In this document: positions 44,457 to 52,197 of the stretch, piece after piece
Layout of the letters: each line of letters begins with the position of its first letter
How positions within the stretch are numbered: position 1 is the stretch's first letter
From: an uncultured Candidatus Saccharibacteria bacterium
Lineage (GTDB): Bacteria; Patescibacteriota; Saccharimonadia; Saccharimonadales; Saccharimonadaceae
DNA length: 64,000 nt
Direction: 5' to 3'
Assembly: GCA_938030095.1 (NCBI GenBank)
Contig: CALHGK010000001.1
Coordinates: forward strand, 1-64,000
Translations under genes and position numbers: made by a program
The notes under the pieces: model-generated
What the model saw: the letters and a program-made list of their open reading frames with translations, nothing else
Told to the model about the DNA's origin: nothing
The model's database searches: none

Positions 44457-45235
44457 TGCGCGCGCCACTCTTGCATAATAGCGAGCCACTGGGCAATCGA
44501 CACATCCTCTGCCCGCCAGTCTGGCGATATACCAGCGTTCTGTAGTATCGTCTCGATTTCTGTCTTATCTAGTGCAAGGCCTGCCGCCAGTGCACTGCGC
44601 AGCTTCTTGCGCTTGGCCACAAAACCCGCCCGTACCACGCGGAAGAAGTCCTTCTCGTCCGCTGGCGACACGAGAGGCTGAGCACGCGTCTCGAGCACCA
44701 CTACCTGCGAATCTACCTTGGGTGGTGGCACGAAGAATTGGCGTGACACCACTGGGCCAAGCGTCGCCTCGGCATAGAGCTGAGCACTCACTCCTAATAG
44801 GCTCATTGCGCCAGGCTCAGCGGCAATGCGCTCAGCCACTTCCTTCTGTACCAGCAGCACTGTACGGCGCGGCTTATTCTCCGCCGTTAGCAGCTTCTGG
44901 ACAATCTTGCTCGTAATGTAATACGGCACATTTGCTACCACGACATAGCCAGCGGGAAGCTGGCCAAGATCAAACTGCAGAATATCTTCATGCACCACCG
45001 TTAGTTGCTTGCCAGGGAACTGCCCTGGTAGCTTGCGCGCGAGGTCGGCGTCGTACTCCACCGCGGTTACCCTGCCTGCCCGAGCAAGGAGCCGGCTCGT
45101 CAATGTACCAAGCCCTGGGCCAATCTCTAGCACCGTATCATCAGGGGTCAGCACTGCCGCATCGGCAATCGCCGCCAGCATATCCGGGTCTTTAAGCCAA
45201 TGCTGCCCTAGTGATTTTTTGTTTTGTAATGCCAT
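44453..45235 (-). CDS. rsmA: 16S rRNA dimethyladenosine transferase
   Basis: RsmA (KsgA) dimethylates two adenines near the 3' end of 16S rRNA. The 260-residue protein has KSLGQHWLKD (QNFL-type start), VLEIGPGLGTLT for SAM, and VVANVPYYIT (the NLPY motif as NVPY). A C-terminal RNA-binding helical domain follows. The start at 45235 follows TGG-TATAAT by six bases; the frame is open 39 codons further but without homology. pgeF follows by overlap. Confidence 0.96.
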   Translation of the reverse strand: MALQNKKSLGQHWLKDPDMLAAIADAAVLTPDDTVLEIGPGLGTLTSRLLARAGRVTAVEYDADLARKLPGQFPGKQLTVVHEDILQFDLGQLPAGYVVVANVPYYITSKIVQKLLTAENKPRRTVLLVQKEVAERIAAEPGAMSLLGVSAQLYAEATLGPVVSRQFFVPPPKVDSQVVVLETRAQPLVSPADEKDFFRVVRAGFVAKRKKLRSALAAGLALDKTEIETILQNAGISPDWRAEDVSIAQWLAIMQEWRAQ

Positions 45236-45241
45236 AGTTGT

Positions 45242-45247
45242 ATTATA
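45242..45247 (-). promoter_or_regulatory. Extended -10 of rsmA
   Basis: TGG-TATAAT on the minus strand, six bases before the ATG at 45235. Confidence 0.6.
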
Positions 45248-45323
45248 CCAGGGATTAACTGTATAAACCGTATTAACAATCTGTGTTAAGATTGATATTG
45301 AATCAAGATTATAAGGGCATTCT

Positions 45324-46297
45324 GTGAAACACATATTTATCGATACCAACATCTATTTAAATTTGTACGATTACAGTAAGGACGACATTAAGAGATTACA
45401 AGCTCTGTAGATTTGCAGAAATCAAGCAAACTAAGTCTGTACATAAACACCCAAATACGAAATGAGTTCTATCGCAATCGAGAGAACAAAATAAAACAAA
45501 CTCTAGATAGCCCACAGTTTAATTTGCCTAACTTTACAATTCCACGGCTTGCTTCTCAATACTCTCAAGAGGCAAACCAATTGAAACAATTATTTAATGA
45601 CTTTAAGAAAGATTATGAAGCACTTAGAGATAAAATAATTAATGATGCAAAAGGATATAAATTACAAGCAGATAGTCTTGTAGGCGCACTCTTTTCTCAG
45701 CCAGTTACTTTATCTGACGAGGTTTATACTAACGCACAAAAAAGACTTGCACGCGGAGATCCTCCTGGTAAACAAGGCAGTTTAGGTGATGCACTACATT
45801 GGGAACATTTACTCAAGGCTATACCGGACGGAGAAAATTTGATATTTATCACAAACGATGGAGACTGGATCTCTTCTTTTGATAACTCTAAAATGAGTCA
45901 ATTCCTTCTTATGGAGTGGGAGGAAAGAAAAAAGTCGACCATTACACTCTATAAAAATCTATCTTCATTTTTTAAGGAAGAATTCCCGGAAATTAAATTA
46001 GATGAACCAAACTATCGTCAAGATCTGCTCATTAATGAGTTAAGAGGAAGTCACAACTTCGACCAGTCAAGAGAGATTCTGGCTGAACTAATGCAATATT
46101 TGGACAGGCTAACAGATCAGCAGATTATAGAAATCATTAGAATATCTCTTGAGAATTTTCAGGTATACGGCGCGCATCAATACTCTCCGGGTCTAATTGG
46201 GGATAGACTGCACAAGATGTTGAGGTATATACGTGATGTTACCCTACTCACACATGAATTAGAAAAAGAAATTATATCAAAATTTCCTCAACAATAG
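45324..46297 (+). pseudogene. PIN-domain (DUF4935-like) protein, frameshifted
   Basis: A GTG at 45324 opens KHIFIDTNIYLNLYDYSKDD, the start of a PIN nuclease domain with the catalytic Asp in DTN. This frame stops at TAG 45408-45410. From 45407 the -1 frame carries on without interruption to 46297, through QIRNEFYRN, GDALHWEHLL and FITNDGDWIS (the other acidic residues). One missing base near 45407 would join QAL to VDLQKSSK smoothly. PIN domains are metal-dependent RNases, often toxins or defence effectors; DUF4935 is remembered by pattern. The whole gene is AT-rich compared with its neighbours, pointing to recent transfer. It may be a real pseudogene or a one-base sequencing error. Confidence 0.8.
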
Positions 46298-46325
46298 CGA
46301 ACTGTTTGCTAGAAATTACAGGTAT

Positions 46326-47372
46326 CTACTTCCCGTCTGCCTTCGTCCAATCCGTTGCGAGGTCGAAGCCGTGCGGATGCTTGGTGGCAAAGCTACCAGT
46401 ATCGTACACTTTGCCTGGGCCCATGCTTGTTTCAACCACCGAGCAGCGTGGATAGTTGCTATAATTCGCCGCCACGAGGATATAGCCGTCTTTATCGACC
46501 TTGGCACCGTCATCGCGAATGGTGTAAGCGCCACCACCACAGTTACGCATCGCAACGTTCATCGGCAAATCGTAGTATGTCTCGCGGTGGCTCACCCCTT
46601 TGCTGTCAGTAAAGTGATGCGCGCCCTTGCTCTTCGTCAATGGATTCTTAGGCTTTGTCCCAACTACTTCTACTTGCGCAGTCGGCTGCTGTACCACTGT
46701 TTGCGCTGCTAGGCGACGTTGCACTTCAGTGCCATCCTTCATCTCGACCGTATAGGTCAAGCGGCGAATGCCTGGCTGGCCAGCTCGCTTAATTGTTTTG
46801 CTACCGATGAATTGCTGCTTATCTTTGATCGTCTCAGTCGCAAATGCAATCGGCTCTTCCGCCGTCACCGTATGCGTCGGTGCGCGGTGAATCGTCATCA
46901 TCTCACTTGGCCCGTCTAGTGCAATGTTGCCAGGTGTCTGGAAACTGACTCTATCCTCGCGGTAGAGCACCATGCCAGCCGCCTTAGCAATATCCTGCGG
47001 CGTCTGTGCTGCGGTAAGCACACGAGAACGTTTCTTACCATCTATTACAGTGACTAATCGAGCACGCTGGATTGTCACTGTTGGCGCTGCTTGCGCTAGC
47101 GACGCATCAAGGTGAGGTGAGACGGAGTCATGCGAGGCATCGATCTTCATACCAGAGGTAGCGATGAGCTCACGCACAGACGAAGCAGTCGAGTAGACAG
47201 CACGCTCTCGACCATTCTCTACTACAGTAACAAGTCGAGCTGGTACCACTGCTGAGCTCTGAGCCGAGGCATAGCTTGCCACGACAAGGCCGCTTATGAC
47301 ACTCAGCCCCAGCAAGCAGGCAATCATTGGTTGACGATGCTGCCACAGATGATAGAGGCTCTTCGTAATCAT
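46326..47372 (-). CDS. DUF348/G5 wall protein with 3D-like domain
   Basis: The 348-residue protein has a signal or anchor helix (about 17-37) and two DUF348 repeats (about 42-95 and 96-150, each starting ARLVTV). A G5-like domain follows (about 155-240), then a double-psi-beta-barrel 3D-type end with VYDTGSFA and FDLATDW. 3D domains occur in Rpf2/YabE-like muralytic enzymes and carry catalytic Asp residues. It follows the Rpf-domain gene by 21 bases and shares its DUF348-G5 layout, so the two look like a duplicated pair with swapped catalytic ends. Confidence 0.85.
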   Translation of the reverse strand: MITKSLYHLWQHRQPMIACLLGLSVISGLVVASYASAQSSAVVPARLVTVVENGRERAVYSTASSVRELIATSGMKIDASHDSVSPHLDASLAQAAPTVTIQRARLVTVIDGKKRSRVLTAAQTPQDIAKAAGMVLYREDRVSFQTPGNIALDGPSEMMTIHRAPTHTVTAEEPIAFATETIKDKQQFIGSKTIKRAGQPGIRRLTYTVEMKDGTEVQRRLAAQTVVQQPTAQVEVVGTKPKNPLTKSKGAHHFTDSKGVSHRETYYDLPMNVAMRNCGGGAYTIRDDGAKVDKDGYILVAANYSNYPRCSVVETSMGPGKVYDTGSFATKHPHGFDLATDWTKADGK

Positions 47373-47393
47373 CTCGTTCTCTTAGCTAGACTG

Positions 47394-48563
47394 CTAGCGG
47401 TAGATGTCTTGCAGCCCCATCTTATTCTTACAGGTTGGCCAGGGTTGCCAACCACGACGCTGGTACGTTTCCCAAGCTTTTTGGTCTTGGACCTCTGGTG
47501 GTGCTTCTGCTGCATTGGCATAGCCACCAAAGCCACCCCAGGTCTTGATGTCAAATTGGTACGCACCGTAGTAACCATTGCCAGTATTTGAGGTGTACCC
47601 CCCTTCACAGCTACGTAGTTTTGCTAGTGCCCCTGCAAAGTCACCACTAAAGGTAGTATCAACCGACTTCTTCTTCGTCCCAACGATCTCGACCCGATTG
47701 ACTGGCTCTTGCGTTACCACACTACTGAGCTGTTTACGCGACTCTTCGCGGCCATTCTTCATAATAATCTCGTATGTCACGGCCTTCTTGCCTTTTTTAC
47801 CCTCAGTCTTGACTTCTTTTTTACCACGCTCGCGGTCGGCGTCCTTGATCTCCTCTGTCTTGAAGTCGACTTCTTCCTCTACCGTCACCGTCTGCTTACC
47901 ATTACGCCAGAGCTCTACTGTCATACCAGCCGTCAGTGGTGAGCTAGCTGGCACAGATAGCGTATCATCAGCGCCTAGAGTGATTTTCTTAGCCTTGAGC
48001 ATTGCACCGACCGTCTTCTCCATCGTATATGCCTGGATGGTTTTGCCGTAAAATACAAGGGTAAAGGGCGTTGCGCGGCGGATTGTCATCACCTCTGCCG
48101 CCCCATCAGCAATAATATCGCGCGAGCGAGCCAGCACCGCTTGGTCTTCGTCGTGCAATGGAATACCCGCCTGCTCTGCAATCTGCTTACCTGTGCGATA
48201 AGCAGTAATAAGCTTCGTATCTGCCCCACCATCGCGAATCACCACTGGCCGCGCTCGATAGATGTTTACTTCGTACGAGGCGCTCTCTAGTGGTGTATCA
48301 AGCTCGGGCTCGGTGCGGTCTTTGCTATCCAGCCGCACATTCGCCTCACGCAACGCATCACGCAAGGTAGTTGCCTTGGTGTAGAACCCGCGCTTGGCCG
48401 TGCCTTCGTGCAATGTGATGATATGCTCGCCACTACCTGGCTGGCGCGATGCTGCATGGACGGACGGAATCCGCCATAGACCAACACCAACCAGCGCAAC
48501 CATGCCAACGACAGCAAGATTGCGTGGCGAGAGAAATTTCAAAAATGGAATAGACTGTATCAT
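47394..48563 (-). CDS. Resuscitation-promoting factor-like protein (DUF348-G5-Rpf)
   Basis: The 389-residue protein begins with an anchor helix (about 15-35) and has two DUF348 repeats and a G5 domain with a Lys/Glu-rich insertion. A C-terminal Rpf lysozyme-like domain follows: LAKLRSCEGGYTSNTGNGYYGAYQF begins it, with the catalytic Glu in SCEGG. RpfB of Actinobacteria has the same order. It probably cleaves glycan and helps growth or wall contact. The start at 48563 is chosen because a -10 box (48598-48593) lies across the upstream ATG at 48602. It forms an operon with the 3D protein. Confidence 0.9.
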   Translation of the reverse strand: MIQSIPFLKFLSPRNLAVVGMVALVGVGLWRIPSVHAASRQPGSGEHIITLHEGTAKRGFYTKATTLRDALREANVRLDSKDRTEPELDTPLESASYEVNIYRARPVVIRDGGADTKLITAYRTGKQIAEQAGIPLHDEDQAVLARSRDIIADGAAEVMTIRRATPFTLVFYGKTIQAYTMEKTVGAMLKAKKITLGADDTLSVPASSPLTAGMTVELWRNGKQTVTVEEEVDFKTEEIKDADRERGKKEVKTEGKKGKKAVTYEIIMKNGREESRKQLSSVVTQEPVNRVEIVGTKKKSVDTTFSGDFAGALAKLRSCEGGYTSNTGNGYYGAYQFDIKTWGGFGGYANAAEAPPEVQDQKAWETYQRRGWQPWPTCKNKMGLQDIYR

Positions 48564-48568
48564 AATCT

Positions 48569-48588
48569 GCGTAGCAATGTACGCTACG
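48569..48588 (-). promoter_or_regulatory. Short hairpin in the Rpf gene leader
   Basis: CGTAGC and GCTACG arms around a 7-base loop lie between the -10 box and the start codon. It may be an operator or a small leader hairpin near the ribosome site. Confidence 0.4.
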
Positions 48589-48592
48589 ATGT

Positions 48593-48598
48593 AGTATA
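48593..48598 (-). promoter_or_regulatory. Extended -10 of the Rpf-3D operon
   Basis: TGC-TATACT on the minus strand, 29 bases before the ATG at 48563 and overlapping the earlier ATG. Confidence 0.55.
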
Positions 48599-48682
48599 GC
48601 AAAATGCGGGCAAAAAAGCTAGTGGATAGCCCAGAAAAACCCTCCTTGAAACCTCACTACATCAGGGGTCGGAATATCGCTA

Positions 48683-49975
48683 CTACTTATGCTCAGCAAC
48701 CAAACTTCGCACCACTGCCGCGTCATTCCACGGTTGGCGCTGGCCATTAATGATGCGAAATTGCTCGTGGCCCATACCAGTGATAAGAATGGTATCGCCC
48801 GCCTGAGCAATAGCGAGCGCCTGGGCAATGGCCTCGCGCCGGTCGGCAATCTCCTTGGTGTGATCTGCCCCGCCAGCCTGGTGGATGCCGCGCAGGATTG
48901 CATGGCGAATGCCGGCTGGCTCTTCGTTGTAGCTCTCTTCGTCGGTAACGACAATCTGATCGGCCAGGCGAGCAGCAATCTCACCCATGATGGGTCGCTT
49001 CGCCTTGTCACGATCACCCGTCGCGCCAAACACCAAGATGATACGCTGCTTGGTAATGGCCCGCGCCGAGGTCAGTAGCTTCTCGAGTGCGTCAGGGGTG
49101 TGGGCATAATCGACTACCACATCGTATGGCGTATCCACCGGTACACGCTCGAAGCGCCCTGGCACGCCAGTGAGGTTAGCCACGCCCCGAGCAATGTCTG
49201 CTGGCGCGACGCCCAGCAATTGGCAAGCAGCCGCTGCAGCCGTCATGTTGTAAATATTAAACACTCCTGGGAGGTGTGTTGTCAGTGGTAGCTTTGTCGC
49301 ATCATCAATAAGGACTGTTGCACTGCCACCCTCTTTGCGGGTCGCTGCCTGCGTGATGCGGGCTGTGGCGGCTGCGTCTTGGCCATAGGTAATCTTCTGC
49401 TCGCGCGCCGTGTATTTGTCGAAGAATGGAAACCACTCGTCATCACGGTTGAGCACAATAAAGCGCGGCTTCCGGGCAAAGAGTTTGCCCTTGGCGGCGG
49501 CATAGCGCTCCATCGTTTTGTGATAGTCGAGGTGGTCTTGGGTGAGGTTAGTCATGACCGCAACGTCAATCGGCACGCCATCGAGCTTATGCTGATCAAG
49601 GGCGTGGCTGGTAATTTCTAGCACGACGAAGTCCACATTGGCTCGCTTCGCCTCGGCGAAGAACTGCTGCATCCGCGCGGTAGAGCCGACTGTCGCATTG
49701 AGGTCGTTGAGCTGGCGCTGGCCTGCCACCTCGATCAGTGCCGTGGAAAACATTGCGGTGCGGCGACCACCGGCTTTGAGGATCTCATTGATGTAATTAA
49801 CAGTGGTCGTTTTACCATTCGTGCCCGTCACGGCAATAACGCGCAGATGCTTGGCCGGGTTGCCATAGCGTGCCGCTACCAGGGCAATGCGGCTCCGCCG
49901 ATATGCTTCTTCGAGAGTGTGGATCATCGCTGCGGGCAAGAGGCGGCGCAGCTGCTTTACAAGTGTGTTTTTCAT
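48683..49975 (-). CDS. murE: MurE-like UDP-MurNAc-peptide ligase without N-terminal domain
   Basis: MurE adds the third amino acid to the peptidoglycan stem peptide. The ATP domain has VTGTNGKTTT, EITSHALDQHKLDG, TNLTQDHLDYH and the C-terminal VDYAHTPDALEKLL. At 430 residues it lacks most of the N-terminal UDP-binding domain (about 490 usual). The specificity loop, DNPR for diaminopimelate or DNPA for lysine, reads EESY here (VVTDEESYNEEP), so the added residue cannot be named. TGC-TATACT lies six bases before the ATG. Confidence 0.9.
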   Translation of the reverse strand: MKNTLVKQLRRLLPAAMIHTLEEAYRRSRIALVAARYGNPAKHLRVIAVTGTNGKTTTVNYINEILKAGGRRTAMFSTALIEVAGQRQLNDLNATVGSTARMQQFFAEAKRANVDFVVLEITSHALDQHKLDGVPIDVAVMTNLTQDHLDYHKTMERYAAAKGKLFARKPRFIVLNRDDEWFPFFDKYTAREQKITYGQDAAATARITQAATRKEGGSATVLIDDATKLPLTTHLPGVFNIYNMTAAAAACQLLGVAPADIARGVANLTGVPGRFERVPVDTPYDVVVDYAHTPDALEKLLTSARAITKQRIILVFGATGDRDKAKRPIMGEIAARLADQIVVTDEESYNEEPAGIRHAILRGIHQAGGADHTKEIADRREAIAQALAIAQAGDTILITGMGHEQFRIINGQRQPWNDAAVVRSLVAEHK

Positions 49976-49981
49976 TTTTTT

Positions 49982-49987
49982 AGTATA
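49982..49987 (-). promoter_or_regulatory. Extended -10 of murE
   Basis: TGC-TATACT on the minus strand, six bases before the murE ATG. Confidence 0.6.
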
Positions 49988-50014
49988 GCATTTTTTGGCC
50001 GATGACGGGTAGTT

Positions 50015-52162
50015 CTAGGGAGTAATTTTCTCAAGGCGGGCATACTGCACATTGAGCTTCTTGGTAGAGCCATTTGTAAAGCGCACACTCACTGCCATGC
50101 CATCGATATCGATCACCTCACCATCGCCAAACTGGAGCGACCGTACCATATCGCCAACCTCATACGGCATGACCTCATCCAGCGCATCGTCGTATACTGG
50201 TGTGGCCGGCTCGGTATGCACCATCGACACGCCAATGCCCATATCGTCGAGAAAGCGTGATGGGCTGTTGTAGCTACGGCTACCAAATTGCAAGCGGCTC
50301 TGTGCATAGCTCATATAGAGCTCCTGCCGAGCGCGTGTCATCCCCACATAGCAGAGGCGACGCTCCTCTTCGAGCGCGGCTGACCCCTCCTCGAGCGCCC
50401 TGGCACTAGGAAATAGCCCATCCTCAAGCCCCACCATATACACCACCGGAAACTCTAGCCCCTTGGCGGCGTGGAGCGTCATAAGCGTCACGCTGTGCGC
50501 ACCCGTCGCTTGATCGGCCGAAGACATAAGCGCAACTTCCTCAAGAAAGTCTGACATGCTGGCAAAGGCCCGCGCGTCAGACAATAATGCACTGAGGTTA
50601 GCCTCGCGATCATCGGCCTGAGGCGAGCCATCGAGGATATAATCGCGGTAGCCCGTCTTAGTAATCACATCATCAATCAGTTGACTTGGATCAGCCGCAG
50701 CCTCGACTTGCGCCTGGAAGCCGCGTAACAACTGACCCAGCTGCGTCAGGGTAGTCTGCGCCCGCTTGGTTAGCGCTGCTGCCTGGCGGGCATTGACCAG
50801 TGCACTAATGATATCGAGCCCACTGGTACTCTGCCAGATGAGGAACTTCTCCAGGCTCGTTGCGCCAATCCCCCGCGTTGGTACATTAGCAATCCGGCTA
50901 AAGCTCACGCGGTCATTTGGCTGGTAGATAAGGCGCAGATAGGCCAAGACATCCTTAATCTCCTTACGATCATAAAACCGCACCCCACCGACCAACTGGT
51001 ATGGCACGCGCTGCTGGTTGAAGGCCCGCTCAAAGGCATAGCTCTGGGCGTTGGTGCGATACAAGACAGCAAAGTCGCTATAGTCGCGCTCACCCATCGC
51101 CACCTGCGCAGCAATCTGGCTGGCAATGGTATATGCCTCCTCTGCTTCATCATAGGCAGCTTGCACCTGCACTGGTGCGCCTGGGCCTGCTGCCGTCCAG
51201 AGGGTTTTGTCTGTCCGCTGCTGATTTTTGTTGATTACATTGCCAGCAGCTTCGAGAATAGCGCCCGTCGAGCGATAATTTTGCTCGAGCTTCACCACCA
51301 GTGCCCCCGGGAAGTCGCGCTCGAAGTTGAGAATATTCGTAAAGTCCGCGCCGCGCCAGCTATAGATCGATTGCCAGTCATCTCCTACCACACAGATATT
51401 GCGCTGTGGGTTTACCAACAGCTTGATGATCTGATACTGCGCAGCATTCGTGTCCTGATACTCGTCAACGAGAATATGCTTAAACTGCGTCTGGTAGCGC
51501 TGACGCACCGCTGAGTGGTCACGTAGGAGACGCACCGTCTCGAGCAAGAGGTCATCAAAATCGAGCGCACCTGCATCAGCCAGCAGCTGCTCATACAGCT
51601 GGTAGATCTCTGCCACTGCCTGCTGGAAGGGAAACCGCGCACTAGCCGCATAGTCGCCGGGCGAGAGGAGCTGATTCTTGGCTTTGCTAATTGCTGCACT
51701 GGCAGCATGCGGTTTAAGTCTGTCCGTACCAATGGAGAGCTGCTTCATCGCTTGCTTGATGAGCCCTTGGCGGTCGTCTTCGTCATAAATCACGAAATTA
51801 GGTGGAATGCTAATAGCCGCGCCGTCACGCCGCAAGATCCGCACGCAAATACCATGGAATGTCCCCATCCACGGCATGAAGGAGCGAGGTGGTTGGTCGG
51901 TTGGCGGTGTGTGGGGTGAGCTTGCTTGGGTGTGCCCAGCAATCTGCCAGAGGCGCTGGCGCATCTCGCGGGCTGCTTTGTTGGTGAAGGTGACGGCCAA
52001 GACTTCATTTGGCCAGACGCCTTGCTCGGTCAGGAGGTAAGCAATGCGGTGCGTCAGTGTTTTTGTCTTGCCACTGCCCGCCCCTGCGAGAATCAAGACC
52101 GGGCCATCAGATGCCACCACTGCCGAACGCTGGGCGTCATTCAATCCATCAAGTATATCCAT
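50015..52162 (-). CDS. pcrA: UvrD/PcrA superfamily 1A helicase
   Basis: The 715-residue 3'-5' helicase acts in excision repair and removes proteins from DNA. Motif I is LAGAGSGKTKTL, motif II VDEYQDTN, motif III VGDDWQSIYSWRGA, motif IV EQNYRST, motif V HAAKGLEFPVV and motif VI YVGMTRARQELY. A small C-terminal Tudor-like domain (VGDMVRSLQFGDGEVIDIDG) contacts RNA polymerase in PcrA. TATAAT lies eight bases before the ATG. Confidence 0.96.
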   Translation of the reverse strand: MDILDGLNDAQRSAVVASDGPVLILAGAGSGKTKTLTHRIAYLLTEQGVWPNEVLAVTFTNKAAREMRQRLWQIAGHTQASSPHTPPTDQPPRSFMPWMGTFHGICVRILRRDGAAISIPPNFVIYDEDDRQGLIKQAMKQLSIGTDRLKPHAASAAISKAKNQLLSPGDYAASARFPFQQAVAEIYQLYEQLLADAGALDFDDLLLETVRLLRDHSAVRQRYQTQFKHILVDEYQDTNAAQYQIIKLLVNPQRNICVVGDDWQSIYSWRGADFTNILNFERDFPGALVVKLEQNYRSTGAILEAAGNVINKNQQRTDKTLWTAAGPGAPVQVQAAYDEAEEAYTIASQIAAQVAMGERDYSDFAVLYRTNAQSYAFERAFNQQRVPYQLVGGVRFYDRKEIKDVLAYLRLIYQPNDRVSFSRIANVPTRGIGATSLEKFLIWQSTSGLDIISALVNARQAAALTKRAQTTLTQLGQLLRGFQAQVEAAADPSQLIDDVITKTGYRDYILDGSPQADDREANLSALLSDARAFASMSDFLEEVALMSSADQATGAHSVTLMTLHAAKGLEFPVVYMVGLEDGLFPSARALEEGSAALEEERRLCYVGMTRARQELYMSYAQSRLQFGSRSYNSPSRFLDDMGIGVSMVHTEPATPVYDDALDEVMPYEVGDMVRSLQFGDGEVIDIDGMAVSVRFTNGSTKKLNVQYARLEKITP

Positions 52163-52170
52163 AGTAGCCT

Positions 52171-52176
52171 ATTATA
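52171..52176 (-). promoter_or_regulatory. -10 box of pcrA
   Basis: TATAAT on the minus strand, eight bases before the pcrA ATG. Confidence 0.55.
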
Positions 52177-52197
52177 CCGGATGTCACCACGCCAACG

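Noticed and set aside
45395..45420. Programmed -1 frameshift in the PIN gene
   Set aside because: There is no slippery heptamer and no downstream hairpin or pseudoknot near 45407; a missing base explains it better.
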